A program made the translations under genes and the position numbers. A DNA stretch of 56,832 nucleotides from Clostridia bacterium (lineage in GTDB: Bacteria > Bacillota > Clostridia > Christensenellales > Aristaeellaceae), in NCBI GenBank assembly GCA_017470945.1, contig JAFUXH010000104.1, forward strand, positions 1-56,832, read 5' to 3'. Positions 34,841-44,004 of this stretch are shown here, in pieces (within the stretch, counting starts at the first letter, position 1; each line of letters starts with the position of its first letter). The notes beneath the pieces were generated by a model. It saw nothing but the letters and a program-made list of their open reading frames with translations, was not told where the DNA came from and did no database searches.

Positions 34841-36868
34841 TCAATCCCTCCCAATCTCATCGCCCCGCAGGGTGACGGTGGTGTGATAAACGCCGGTGAG
34901 GCGCACGACGGCGGTTTCCTGATCCACGGCGATTTCCGCCTCGCAGCCAACAGGCGCGATCACGGTAACGCAGCGGAAGGGCGCTTTGCCCGCATGGCGC
35001 AGGGTCAATTGCGGCGCGGGCACCCGCAGGCTGTAGCCGTAGCTGACCCAGCCGCCGATGGGATCCTCGCTGCTCTGCAGCACCGTGGGGCATATCGCCG
35101 CGTCGCTTTGCGCAACGATGGCGTATTCCCGCCCCTTGGGGGTCCGGTAACGGTAGGATAGTCCCTCCCCCGTCAGCTCGCCCGGGGCGAAGTTCCAGGT
35201 CAGGCGGAAATCATGGTCCTGTAGGCCCAGGCCGGTGATCCGGTCGTCCAGGATATACACATCCTTTTCCAGCCGCACGGCCACCCGGCGGTGATACACC
35301 GGATCGTCGGTGAACACGTAGCCGTTGTGGCTCACGTCGATGACGGCGTACCCTTCGTTTTCCTCAAACCGGTGCAGGAACAGCCGAACGCCCCGCACCC
35401 GGCTGACCCCCGGCACCGCGCCCATGGTCAGGTCGTCGCAGTACAGGGTGTTGTGGGCCAGGGCCCCGGTGAAATAGTGCCGCCAGTTTTTCCAGATGGA
35501 CTGGTTGTAAATATACCGCCCGCCGTCCAGCAGGATATCCTCCCCGGCGATCTGCAATTCGAAGTGGCCGGTATCGTTGTGGCTGTGGGTGCTCTTTTCG
35601 CCCCGCTCCAATTGCACGCCGTGGATGTGCATGTAGCTGTCATCCGGGCCCCAGCCGGTGCGCATGATATGGATGCCCGCCTCGGTCATGGAAAAATTCC
35701 GCTGAATGGGGGCGTGCCCCGCCTGCCGGCCGGAAGCCACCCACAAAAAATCCCCCCGGCCCGTCCATTCCGCCATCTGGCGGAACCAGGCCCGCATCTC
35801 GTTGAGATCGTAAGGATCCATCGACAGGTTCATCCCCTCGTACAGGGATGTATCGCTGCGCCGGGCCAGCAAATCATCCCGGTCGGCGTCGCCGATCATG
35901 GGGGTGGAAAAATCGGGCTTCAATTGGCGCAGAATGAATTCGCACGCCCGGGTGATGGTGGCCTTGGCGTAGGGCGGCACGGGGATGCCGTTCAGTTCGC
36001 ACAGCCGGGTGCACTGGAAATAGCTGATGGCGGCCACCATATGATAAATGCTGGTGCGCTCCATGTGCACGCCGTCGTTATCGAAGGAATAGCGCATCTC
36101 GTGCATCACGCGCTGATAGCCGTGCTTCATCCAATCCTTCGCCCCGGCAAGCTCCGGGAACATGATGGCGGTCTGCAGCAGCGCGCCGGATTCCATGGTA
36201 AGCCAATTGCTGCTCTTTTCATGGTTGGTGTAGTGGGTGACCAGGAAATCGGCGTGCATTTTCACCGCGCTCAGGTACAGGGCCCAGCCCACCTCATCAA
36301 AGGCCCGGCTTTCCCGGAAGGCGCACAGGCAGGGAATGAAGGCGGTATACAGCCGCATGGCGGTTTCGATGTGCCGCCAGGGATAGCTGGGGTACTGATG
36401 CCGCTTGATATAGCCCTCCTCGTCCTGCAAAAAATCCGAAAGGGGCCAGGCGTCCAGGAAGCCCTTCAATTGGCTCAGCGCCTCGGTGGGATAGCGCTCA
36501 TCCCCCGTTTTCGCGTAGGCGCGGGCCAAGGGCTGCCAGAAAATGAAGCGGTACAGGCTCCAGCTCCATTCGTTGTCGTGGGCCGCGTCGTCGGTAGGAT
36601 TGAAATGCCAGTCGATCTCCCCGGGGAAGGTGTAGCCGTAGATCGTGCGGCGCATCACCTCCTCCGCGTCCTCGATCAGATGTGCATCCTGATTCCGGCG
36701 CAGATCATCGGCGGTGAACAGGTATTTCGGCGTCTCACGGGTGCGGAAATGATCGATCACCGCCCAGGCCGCCGCCTCCCGATCGCCCCGTTCCATCAGC
36801 GCTTTCGCGCCTTGCAGGGCGGGGTGGGAAAAATCCATCAAAGAAAGAATCGTTTCATACCAGGCCAT
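34841..36868 (-). CDS. Heparinase II/III family protein (cytosolic polysaccharide lyase-like)
   Basis: This 675-residue protein has an N-terminal alpha-helical toroid domain (residues ~1-340; FPGEIDWHFNPTDDAAHDNE, FIFWQPLARAYAKTGDERY) and a C-terminal heparinase II/III-like beta domain (about 380-600; THSHNDTGHFELQIAGEDIL, LLDGGRYIYN). Such enzymes eliminate uronic-acid-containing glycans or oligosaccharides. No signal peptide is seen, so it should act on imported oligosaccharides. The start at 36868 has GGAAAGGAA; upstream in-frame codons are likely untranslated. It is the first enzyme gene after the solute-binding protein. Confidence 0.87.
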   Translation of the reverse strand: MAWYETILSLMDFSHPALQGAKALMERGDREAAAWAVIDHFRTRETPKYLFTADDLRRNQDAHLIEDAEEVMRRTIYGYTFPGEIDWHFNPTDDAAHDNEWSWSLYRFIFWQPLARAYAKTGDERYPTEALSQLKGFLDAWPLSDFLQDEEGYIKRHQYPSYPWRHIETAMRLYTAFIPCLCAFRESRAFDEVGWALYLSAVKMHADFLVTHYTNHEKSSNWLTMESGALLQTAIMFPELAGAKDWMKHGYQRVMHEMRYSFDNDGVHMERTSIYHMVAAISYFQCTRLCELNGIPVPPYAKATITRACEFILRQLKPDFSTPMIGDADRDDLLARRSDTSLYEGMNLSMDPYDLNEMRAWFRQMAEWTGRGDFLWVASGRQAGHAPIQRNFSMTEAGIHIMRTGWGPDDSYMHIHGVQLERGEKSTHSHNDTGHFELQIAGEDILLDGGRYIYNQSIWKNWRHYFTGALAHNTLYCDDLTMGAVPGVSRVRGVRLFLHRFEENEGYAVIDVSHNGYVFTDDPVYHRRVAVRLEKDVYILDDRITGLGLQDHDFRLTWNFAPGELTGEGLSYRYRTPKGREYAIVAQSDAAICPTVLQSSEDPIGGWVSYGYSLRVPAPQLTLRHAGKAPFRCVTVIAPVGCEAEIAVDQETAVVRLTGVYHTTVTLRGDEIGRD

Positions 36869-36909
36869 ACGCGTGCATTCCTTTCCGGGTTCGTTGGAGG
36901 AAAACCCTC

Positions 36910-36991
36910 CGCAAGGCCCTCCGGCCCGGCCTTGCGCAGGATTCTCCATCGATTCTCTATCAGTGGGCAGGGGCGGCGTTGCCGCCGCCCC
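36910..36991 (-). other. Two hairpins between solute-binding protein and heparinase genes
   Basis: On the minus strand, GGGGCGGC/GCCGCCCC (36970-36977 with 36984-36991) follows the solute-binding protein stop, then CGCAAGGC/GCCTTGCG (36910-36917 with 36929-36936). Neither has a T-tract. They may stabilise the 3' end of the binding-protein message so it is made in excess of the downstream products. Confidence 0.55.
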
Positions 36992-37008
36992 CGCGAAAGC
37001 AGGCTCGA

Positions 37009-38631
37009 TCAGTTCGCCATGAAGGCGTCGTACGCTTCCTGCTTATACTGGATCGCGCGGCTCAGCCCGTAGGCTTCCATCTGGGCCACATAGGCGTTCC
37101 AGGCTTCTTCGGTCAATTCGGCCTGGCCGGTGATCCACTTGGCTTCGTTTTCTTCTTTATAAGTCTTGATATTGGCGGTGATGGTGGCGAAGTCATCGGC
37201 ATTCTCGGTAGCGATGGCCGCGCCGGCAGGATACATGTACTGGCCGAAATCGGTCTTGGTCCACAGCTTCATGCCGGCCACCTGGGCGGAATAGCTGTAG
37301 TACTGATCCATGATCCGGGGATCACCCACCACGGGGCCGTTCTGATGGCCGCGGGCATACACGCTCAGGGCGGCAGCCACGTTCAGGCCGTCCGGATTAT
37401 GCAGCACCACGTCGGTGTAGGTGGGATAGCCGTCGATCATGTTGTAGCTTTCGCCCTCGATGCCGAAGCAGTTGATCATGTGGCCCTCTTCGGAATAGAA
37501 CCAATCCAGCAGATACAGGGCGGCTTCGTATTTGATGCCGCCTTCATCGGCCAGCCGCTTGGAGATGGCGGCGGAGGAGCCGGAGGCGTCATACAGGCCG
37601 TTCATCTTGGAATACTTGGCGTTTTGGCCCTTCACGGAGGTGACGGGCACGGTGGTGACCATGTCGCTTTCATCGGCAATGATGCCAGTCTGCAGCAGGT
37701 TGGGGAAGATGTTGGAGGCGCCGCCGCCGCAGGCGTCGTAGGTGGCGAAGGCGTTGCCGGCAGCCATGATGCCGCGGCCGTCGCCGGCGCCGGTGTGGGT
37801 CAGGTAATCCTGGTCGATCAGGCCGTCGGCATACCAGCGGGCCATGGTCTTCAGGTATTCAAAGCGGCTGTCCTCGGTCAGGCCGTTCTTGACCACGCCG
37901 TCTTCCACATAATAATCCCAGAAGTTGTCAAAGCCGGGGGCAAAGATCTGGTTCATCCATTCGGTGCGGGTGATGAAGGGCACCATGTCCGGATAGGCGG
38001 CCTTCACGGCGCGCAGCACGTTTTCCCACTCTTCGATGGTTTCAGGCACTTCCAGGTTCAGTTCCTTCAGGATATCGCCCCGGAGATAGAAGCCGGAGGT
38101 GAACAGCTGGTTGTTATCCTCAAAGGTGGTGCCCCGCAGGAAGGGGAACACATAATAATCGCCGTCGGCGGTCTTGACGGATTTATCGATGATCACGTTG
38201 GCATCCAGGATGGCCTTCAGGTTGGGGGTCTTGCCGGAGGCGATGGCGTCGTTCAGGGAAACGATCACATTGTCCTCGATGGCAGCGGAAGCGCCGCCGG
38301 GGTAAGCGGTCCAGCTGTATTCCACGATGTCGGGCATTTCATCCGGCACGGCGGTCAGCAGGTTGAATTCGGTGCCATCCTGGCCGGCGGCGGGATGGAT
38401 GAATTCAATTTCGATGCCGGTGGCTTCGTGCACGGCGTCGTACCAGCGGGTCTGATTCATGTTTTCCACGGGCACACCGTTGACGGAAACGCCCTTCAGG
38501 TTCTCGTGCAGCTTGACCCAATAGGTCAGCTTCACGCCTTCATAGGGCTTGCTTGCTTCAGCGACGCCGGGCACCACGGCCAGCGTGGCCAGCATCGCCA
38601 GGGCGAGGCACAGAGCTACGAGTTTCTTCAT
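37009..38631 (-). CDS. Extracellular solute-binding protein, LplA-type (carbohydrate ABC transporter)
   Basis: This 540-residue protein has a signal peptide (MKKLVALCLALAMLATLAVV, ending near AEA) and the family 1 solute-binding fold of LplA-type carbohydrate transporters (MPDIVEYSWTAYPGGASAAI, FPFLRGTTFEDNNQLF). It captures the oligosaccharide for the permeases at 30027-31895. It lacks an evident lipobox Cys after the signal peptide, which is unusual for a Gram-positive binding protein. GGAG precedes the ATG at 38631. It is the first gene of the ten-gene operon. Confidence 0.92.
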   Translation of the reverse strand: MKKLVALCLALAMLATLAVVPGVAEASKPYEGVKLTYWVKLHENLKGVSVNGVPVENMNQTRWYDAVHEATGIEIEFIHPAAGQDGTEFNLLTAVPDEMPDIVEYSWTAYPGGASAAIEDNVIVSLNDAIASGKTPNLKAILDANVIIDKSVKTADGDYYVFPFLRGTTFEDNNQLFTSGFYLRGDILKELNLEVPETIEEWENVLRAVKAAYPDMVPFITRTEWMNQIFAPGFDNFWDYYVEDGVVKNGLTEDSRFEYLKTMARWYADGLIDQDYLTHTGAGDGRGIMAAGNAFATYDACGGGASNIFPNLLQTGIIADESDMVTTVPVTSVKGQNAKYSKMNGLYDASGSSAAISKRLADEGGIKYEAALYLLDWFYSEEGHMINCFGIEGESYNMIDGYPTYTDVVLHNPDGLNVAAALSVYARGHQNGPVVGDPRIMDQYYSYSAQVAGMKLWTKTDFGQYMYPAGAAIATENADDFATITANIKTYKEENEAKWITGQAELTEEAWNAYVAQMEAYGLSRAIQYKQEAYDAFMAN

Positions 38632-38780
38632 GGTTGGGTTCTCCTTTTTCTTTATTTTATCGGCGGTTTCCTCCGCCAATAATGCAATGGAAGGGGCCGT
38701 CACGCCCGCCCATCCCCTCAGGATGGGGAAGCAATTTCGGTCTGGCGTAACCATCCTATCAACCGATCATGGCAAACCGT

Positions 38781-38810
38781 TTTATACTAAATATCATCTA
38801 AAATATTGAA
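38781..38810 (-). promoter_or_regulatory. Possible promoter of the carbohydrate operon
   Basis: On the minus strand TTCAAT (38805-38810), 18 bp, TATAAA (38781-38786), in the most AT-rich part of the gap. It would leave a 5' leader of about 140 nt before the solute-binding protein gene. Confidence 0.5.
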
Positions 38811-38830
38811 AAATTCGGGATGGATTTTTT

Positions 38831-38899
38831 GCGCTGACTAAGCTGAACGTAGGAAGGCGCAGCAGCGCTACGTTGACCGGAGTGAAGCAACGTCAGCGC
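38831..38899. other. Nested and mutually exclusive stem-loops upstream of the carbohydrate operon promoter
   Basis: Outer stem GCGCTGAC (38831-38838) with GTCAGCGC (38892-38899). Inside, AACGTAG (38846-38852) can pair with CTACGTT (38868-38874), or ACGTTG (38870-38875) can pair with CAACGT (38888-38893); the two inner stems share bases and exclude each other. It lies between the Gfo/Idh/MocA stop at 38944 and the promoter at 38781-38810. No T-tract follows on either strand. The rest of 38632-38943 holds no gene. Confidence 0.55.
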
Positions 38900-38943
38900 G
38901 AAAAAGACGCCCGAAGATTCAGTGTTTTAGAGGAGATTTAGTA

Positions 38944-40098
38944 TTACAATTGAATGCCCATTTCCCCGGGCAGGGCCCAATGTTCGCCGCAGCGGCACAG
39001 GGCGTCCTCCAGCCCCTGCACGCAGGGGAAGCGATCGCCCTCCGCATCGATCCACGCAACGCGGGATGGATCCACATCCCGGATGGGCAATTGCTGGGCC
39101 ATACGCACAGCCTGCAGGTGACCCAGCCCCGCCCGGGCGCCGCACAGGGGGGCGGTGCCTTCCCGCACGCAGCGCACGGCGTCATCCAATTTCTGCATCA
39201 GCGGGGTCGCCCCCGCCGCGCCGTACAGGATCTCCTCCCCGGCGTCGGTCACCACGCGATAGGGCTGTCCCCGGCCCCAAGTCAGCACGGCATGCTCGAA
39301 TTCGCTCACGCCGTCGGGGCCCAGGTTCTTGGTTTCCAGGGGGTGGGCTGTTTCGTAACACAGGGTGATCCCCCGCTCCGCCCGGAAGCGCAGGAAAGCG
39401 ATATCGTAGTTTTCCACGTGGGGATTGCCCCGGTACAATTCCCCCTCTGCCGACAGCAGCTGAAGCGGCGTTTCCATCCGGCCACCCAGCAGGAAGGTCA
39501 TCAATTGGAAATTGTGGGCGCAGGCGTTCATGAACGGGCTGTCCAGCACCTCCCGGCCATCGGCCAGGATTTTGCCGGCCCAATGGCTGCGGGCGTAATA
39601 ATTCTCCCCCCGCCGCATGGCGTGCACACACCGCATGCGTTTGGGCGCGCCAAACCGGCCCGCCAGGATATCCCGCTTTAGGTTCAGCACCGCCCGATCG
39701 TAATTGAGCTGCCAGCCAACGGCCAGGAACCGCCCGGCCTCCCGGGCCGCCTGCTCCAGGCGCAGGGTTTCTTCCTCCGTCAGGCACAGGGGCTTTTCGC
39801 ACAGCACGTGAACGCCCTGCGCCAGGCACTGCAGCGCCATGCCCACATGCAGATGGATGGGCGATGAAATCACCGCCAGATCGGCGTGATCGCGCCGGAA
39901 GAATTCCTCCAGCGAGCGGTAAACGGGGATGCGCTTTTCGGCGATCACCGGAAATTTTTCCGGCAGGTTGTCCGCCACATCCACAATGCCGATCACATCG
40001 CCGCCCACATCCCGGCCAGTGGCCTCGCTCAGGTATTTCTGGCCATACATGCCCACCGATACCAGCAGGATCCGGGGCCGGAAAGAATCGTTGTCCAT
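38944..40098 (-). CDS. Gfo/Idh/MocA family oxidoreductase (third copy)
   Basis: This 384-residue dehydrogenase has RILLVSVGMYGQKYLSEATG in place of a classical GxGxxG at the very N-terminus, VLCEKPLCLTEEETLRLEQA with the active-site Lys, and a substrate domain with DSPFMNACAHNFQLMTFLLG. The Rossmann glycine motif is degenerate (S-V-G-M-Y-G), so cofactor binding may be altered. It is the last gene of the OYE-SDR-FAD operon, 3 bp after the flavoprotein, and not part of the sugar import operon, whose promoter lies after it. Confidence 0.85.
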   Translation of the reverse strand: MDNDSFRPRILLVSVGMYGQKYLSEATGRDVGGDVIGIVDVADNLPEKFPVIAEKRIPVYRSLEEFFRRDHADLAVISSPIHLHVGMALQCLAQGVHVLCEKPLCLTEEETLRLEQAAREAGRFLAVGWQLNYDRAVLNLKRDILAGRFGAPKRMRCVHAMRRGENYYARSHWAGKILADGREVLDSPFMNACAHNFQLMTFLLGGRMETPLQLLSAEGELYRGNPHVENYDIAFLRFRAERGITLCYETAHPLETKNLGPDGVSEFEHAVLTWGRGQPYRVVTDAGEEILYGAAGATPLMQKLDDAVRCVREGTAPLCGARAGLGHLQAVRMAQQLPIRDVDPSRVAWIDAEGDRFPCVQGLEDALCRCGEHWALPGEMGIQL

Positions 40099-40101
40099 AC
40101 G

Positions 40102-41826
40102 TCAGTCCTCGTCGCTCGGGCCTTCCTCCGCCCGGTATTTTTTCCACACCCGTTCAAACCACAAATCCCTTTCCGGCATGGGCCGGGCGGGCAGGCGGCG
40201 GGATACGCCCCGATCGGTCGTCAGCACGCCGGGGGCGTTTTTCTCCTCCACCTCCGCGTACAGCATAGCCGACAGCACCTCCCGCTGGGTGATCAGAATG
40301 TCGTTGAGCAGCAGGCGGTCCAGCGCGTCCTCCCCTGCTTCCAAGGGGCAGGCGGCGCGCAGCTTCGCCTCCACCTTGCCCAGCAGCGCCCGCATGCCCG
40401 CCGTGTCCCGTTGGAAGGCGGCCGTCCGGGTCATTTCCCGCTGGAAAGAAGGCGCATCGCCCCGGGGCAACAGGAGCGGCGCGGGTTCGAGCGCCTCCTC
40501 CGTGGGCTGCCGCCCGTTTTTCACCGCGTGCGCGGCGGCCCGCAGGGAGCCTGCTTGCGTGGCGTTCAGCGCCGTGCCCCCCGGCCGTTTGCGGCCAAAG
40601 GTGCCCGCCGCCTCGCCACAAGCGTACAGCCCCGGCACGCAGGTTTGCCAGTCTGCGTCCACAGCGATGCCGCCGTTGTGGTGCTGGGCGCACACCCGGA
40701 TCTCCAGCATATCCCGATACAGATCGATGCCGTGATCCCGGTACAATTGGATAGCGGGGGCATTGATGGCCGCCAATCGCCGGATGGGCGTCGCCTGCAG
40801 GGCTCCGCACTGCGCCAGGTAATGCCTGGCCTCATCGTGCAAAGCGTCGGGGGCGTAGCCCCGGGGATCTTGCCGGTAATCCAGACACACCCGCCGCCCG
40901 GCGTCCACTTCCTGCTTGACCAGCAGGTCCACCTGGGAGGAGCCGGGCACCTTGTCGGGATCGAAGGGCCATTGATACCCCTTGAAAAACGTGAACTGCA
41001 GGGCTTTCTCTTCCCCCAGGGCGTCAGCCAAAAATTCCCGTTCCGTCCCCGTCGCGTCCACCGACACGTACCGGGGCAGGGCCTGCTGATAGCTGCCGCT
41101 GACGTTCCAGCGGAATTTCACCGACGCCAGCCCGTACTGCCAGCAATCCAAATTGGCCCCTTGGGCCCCCGCCGAAAAGGCCAGGCCGCTCATGCCATGC
41201 TGGCTTTCGGGGTACACCCGGTCCCGGTAGATGTGGGCCGGGCCGCCGGTGCACAGCAGGATGTTGGCGCAGCGGATGCGCATGAATTCCCGTTCCCGGG
41301 GCAGATACACCTCCAGCGCCGCCACGCCCGAGCCGCCCGTTACGATCCTGGCCGCCACGGCGTGATCCAGGATGGGCACCTGCCGGGCCCGCACCGATTG
41401 TTCCAGCGCCTCGGTCATCATTTTGCTGGTCAGCGGGCCCACCGACGTGGCCCGGCGGCGGGTATCGTGATCGGTCTGATACCCCACGTATTCCCCGTAC
41501 TCGTTGGTGGGAAAGGGCACGCCCAAGGCGCACAGCTTGAAAAAGCACCGGGCGGAGGCCGCTGCCTCGCACAGGGCGGTATCCCCGTGCACGTCGGGGT
41601 AATGCAGGGAGGCCGCCAGGTCGCCCACACTGTCCCCCTCATCCCCGGCCAGGGACAATTTGTAGTACGTCTGCTTGTCGCTGCCGGTATTGCGGGAGGT
41701 GCCGGCGTTCATATCCTCCGTCACCAATAAAAGGCTCTTTTCCCCCAGCGCCGCCAGGGTATCCGCCGCGTTCAGCCCCGCGCAGCCGGAGCCCACCACC
41801 ACCGTGCGCACCGTCATTTCCCGCAT
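40102..41826 (-). CDS. FAD-binding oxidoreductase, fumarate reductase/aspartate oxidase type
   Basis: This 574-residue flavoprotein begins with the dinucleotide-binding motif VRTVVVGSGCAGLNAADTLA, has a second FAD contact at GLYACGEAAGTFGRKRPGGT, and a C-terminal helical region like the fumarate reductase/succinate dehydrogenase flavoprotein family. No cytochrome or iron-sulfur subunit is adjacent. The start at 41826 is preferred; a much longer open frame upstream overlaps the SDR gene and is not believable. In this operon it may oxidise or reduce a substrate at a C-C bond, partnering the OYE. The substrate is unknown. Confidence 0.83.
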   Translation of the reverse strand: MREMTVRTVVVGSGCAGLNAADTLAALGEKSLLLVTEDMNAGTSRNTGSDKQTYYKLSLAGDEGDSVGDLAASLHYPDVHGDTALCEAAASARCFFKLCALGVPFPTNEYGEYVGYQTDHDTRRRATSVGPLTSKMMTEALEQSVRARQVPILDHAVAARIVTGGSGVAALEVYLPREREFMRIRCANILLCTGGPAHIYRDRVYPESQHGMSGLAFSAGAQGANLDCWQYGLASVKFRWNVSGSYQQALPRYVSVDATGTEREFLADALGEEKALQFTFFKGYQWPFDPDKVPGSSQVDLLVKQEVDAGRRVCLDYRQDPRGYAPDALHDEARHYLAQCGALQATPIRRLAAINAPAIQLYRDHGIDLYRDMLEIRVCAQHHNGGIAVDADWQTCVPGLYACGEAAGTFGRKRPGGTALNATQAGSLRAAAHAVKNGRQPTEEALEPAPLLLPRGDAPSFQREMTRTAAFQRDTAGMRALLGKVEAKLRAACPLEAGEDALDRLLLNDILITQREVLSAMLYAEVEEKNAPGVLTTDRGVSRRLPARPMPERDLWFERVWKKYRAEEGPSDED

Positions 41827-41849
41827 CCGCGCCGATCCTCTTTCCTTTG

Positions 41850-42596
41850 TTACAATCTTCTCAATTGAAAACCGCCGTCGGCGTTCAGCACCTGGCCCGC
41901 CGAATAATCCAGATAGCCCTCGGCGCAGGCAAGCACCATGTTGGCCACGTCGGATGGCTTCCCAAAGCGCGGGATGGGCAACAGCCCATCGGCAATCAGC
42001 CGATCGTATTTTTCGTGCACCACCCGGGTCATATCGGTATCGATGATGCCGGGCCGTACCTCGAATACCGGAATGCCTTCCCCGGCCAACCGATCGGCGA
42101 ACAATTTCGTCACCATGCCCACGCCGGCCTTGCTGACGCAGTATTCCCCCCGGCTGACGCTGGACGTGTAAGCGCTCATGCTGCCGATATTCACGATACG
42201 GGGCTGCCAGGGCTTCACCCCGGCATCCCGCTCCCGCAGCATTTCCCGGGCAAACAGCTGGCACATGAACAGCGTGCCCTTCAAATTGACGCCCATCACC
42301 CGGTCGAAGCTTTCCTCCGTCATATCCAGGATATCCCGCCGCTCCAGCGGGGCCACCCCGGCGTTGTTGACCAGCAGGTCGATGCGGCCGTACCGCCGCA
42401 CCAGCGCATCAAGGGCCTCCTGCCGATCCCGGGGCGATGCCACGTTGCAGGGCAGATAATCCCGCCCGGCGGGCAGATCGGCAGGGCGCTCCGGCCTGGT
42501 GCCGGAATACACCGCCTGCCAGCCGCGGTCAGTCAGCAGATCGGCGATGCCCCTTCCGATACCCCGGCTGGAGCCGGTCACGAACGCCACCTTCAC
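41850..42596 (-). CDS. Short-chain dehydrogenase/reductase (FabG-like)
   Basis: This 248-residue NAD(P)-dependent SDR has the cofactor motif VTGSSRGIGRGIADLL, NNAGV, the catalytic Ser (IGSMSAYTSS) and YCVSK, and a C-terminal ADGGF. It starts with GTG at 42596, overlapping the OYE stop (GTGA). Longer in-frame extension upstream is antisense-free but lacks family similarity. It probably reduces a keto group or oxidises an alcohol in the pathway of this operon. Confidence 0.9.
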   Translation of the reverse strand: MKVAFVTGSSRGIGRGIADLLTDRGWQAVYSGTRPERPADLPAGRDYLPCNVASPRDRQEALDALVRRYGRIDLLVNNAGVAPLERRDILDMTEESFDRVMGVNLKGTLFMCQLFAREMLRERDAGVKPWQPRIVNIGSMSAYTSSVSRGEYCVSKAGVGMVTKLFADRLAGEGIPVFEVRPGIIDTDMTRVVHEKYDRLIADGLLPIPRFGKPSDVANMVLACAEGYLDYSAGQVLNADGGFQLRRL

Positions 42597-43894
42597 AGGC
42601 GATACACCTCCCTGTCCCGCACCACGCAGCCCGCCGGCGTGCCGGCGCGCAGCAGCGCCGCGCAGCCCCCGCAGGTGACGCACGCCTTTTTTTCATCCAT
42701 CCGCCCGAAGCGGCGCAGATCGTGAATGAATTCCGGATCGGCAAAGGCCATTCGGCCAAAGCCCGCCATGGCGCAGTGGCCGCCGTCGATCATGCCCGCC
42801 GCCAGATGGCCCGCGTGCTGACGGGGGTAGGAAAAGGCGCTGCCCAGCACAGGCAAATCGGGCAAGGCATGCTGGATCTCGCTGACGCCCCGCATCATCC
42901 GGTCAAGGCCCGTCAAGGGATGCTCGTCCGGCACGTAATTGCCGTGATCGTAGGGCCGGTTCACGTGGGGATTTTTGTAGGGGTTGCCCATGGTCACGTT
43001 GATCAGGGGGATATCGAACGCCGCCTTCAATTCCCCGATCAGGCGGATCGGCTCCTGTAAATCCACCGCCAGGCCCGCCCCCTCCCGCACGCCGAAGCCG
43101 TAGGGATAAGCAAAGCCGTCGTATACGTTCAGGCGGGAGGTCAGGAAAAAGCCCTGCCGGGTGATTTCGCTCCGGGCGGCCCGGTAGCAATTCTTCAAAA
43201 ACCGGGTGCGGTTCTCATAGCTGCCCCCGTATTCCCCGGGGCGGGTGTAGGCCGACAGCAATTCGCACGCCAGATACCGATGGCAGCATTTCACATCCAT
43301 GCCGTCGAACCCCGCCTGCTGGCACAGCCGCGCCGCGGCGGCGTAGGCGTCCTCAAAGCGCTTCAGGTCGTCGTCGGTGACGATCCTGTCGTCCGGCAGG
43401 GGCGTATCCTCCAGCGGGGGGCAATGGTAGGCGATCAGGGGCTCCGGCACGCCGCGGGGCTTCGAATAGCGCCCGCTGTTGGTGCTTTGCATCACGATCA
43501 AAGGGGCGTAGCCGTTTTCCTTCAGGGATGTTTCCCGCATGTCGTCCAGCAGGCGCTTGAAGGCATCCACGTTTTCATCCGTCAGCCACAATTGATGGGC
43601 CGACGCCCGGGCCTGGGGCAGCGTGGCCACCGCCTCGAACCAGATCAAGCCAGGCCCCGCCTGGGCAAAGCGGTGGTACCGGCGGGCGGTCAATTCCCCC
43701 GGCGCGCCCGTCGATGTGCCGTCGGTGCCCTCCATGGGCTGGAAGGCGATCCGGTTTTCCACCGTTCGGCCGCCCAGGGAAAGGGGTGTAAACAGGCAAT
43801 CGGTTTTTTCCGCCAGCGGCAGGAAGGCATTCAGCCCCTCCGCCTCCGTTTTCAAATCCTCCAACGTGGGATAGTGAAATTTTGTATGGGCCAC
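42593..43894 (-). CDS. NADH:flavin oxidoreductase / Old Yellow Enzyme family with Fe-S cysteines
   Basis: This ~433-residue protein has an OYE-type FMN barrel (ENRIAFQPMEGTDG; the TRPGEYGGSYENRTRFLKNC block; VTMGNPYKNPH; GFGRMAFADPEF) and a C-terminal CVTCGGC with a further Cys 11 residues later, like the 4Fe-4S site of 2,4-dienoyl-CoA reductases. The fused FAD/NAD domain of those enzymes is missing, so a separate protein should deliver electrons. The usual active-site His-Gly-Tyr region reads CCHRYLACELL. The GTG at 43894 is a tentative start. It heads an operon divergent from an AraC regulator. Confidence 0.85.
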   Translation of the reverse strand: MAHTKFHYPTLEDLKTEAEGLNAFLPLAEKTDCLFTPLSLGGRTVENRIAFQPMEGTDGTSTGAPGELTARRYHRFAQAGPGLIWFEAVATLPQARASAHQLWLTDENVDAFKRLLDDMRETSLKENGYAPLIVMQSTNSGRYSKPRGVPEPLIAYHCPPLEDTPLPDDRIVTDDDLKRFEDAYAAAARLCQQAGFDGMDVKCCHRYLACELLSAYTRPGEYGGSYENRTRFLKNCYRAARSEITRQGFFLTSRLNVYDGFAYPYGFGVREGAGLAVDLQEPIRLIGELKAAFDIPLINVTMGNPYKNPHVNRPYDHGNYVPDEHPLTGLDRMMRGVSEIQHALPDLPVLGSAFSYPRQHAGHLAAGMIDGGHCAMAGFGRMAFADPEFIHDLRRFGRMDEKKACVTCGGCAALLRAGTPAGCVVRDREVYRL

Positions 43895-44004
43895 GCTACG
43901 AACATCCCCTTGATTATTTCTAACAATAATAATACAATACAATAGGCCGGGAAAATCGTTTTATTTCCCACAAATATATGTAATTTCGATTTCGAGGTGG
44001 TTTT
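43895..44004. promoter_or_regulatory. Divergent regulatory region between the OYE operon and araC-type gene
   Basis: A 110-bp AT-rich gap, with TATTAT- and TTGTATTGTATT-like runs near 43915-43945 that could hold -10 elements on the minus strand. The AraC-type gene has GAGGTGG upstream of its ATG. No operator repeat is clear enough to name. Confidence 0.45.

Noticed and set aside
41827-42264. A 146-codon N-terminal extension of the FAD flavoprotein gene
   Set aside because: It lies in another frame of the SDR gene on the same strand and has no flavoprotein similarity; the dinucleotide-binding motif starts right after 41826.
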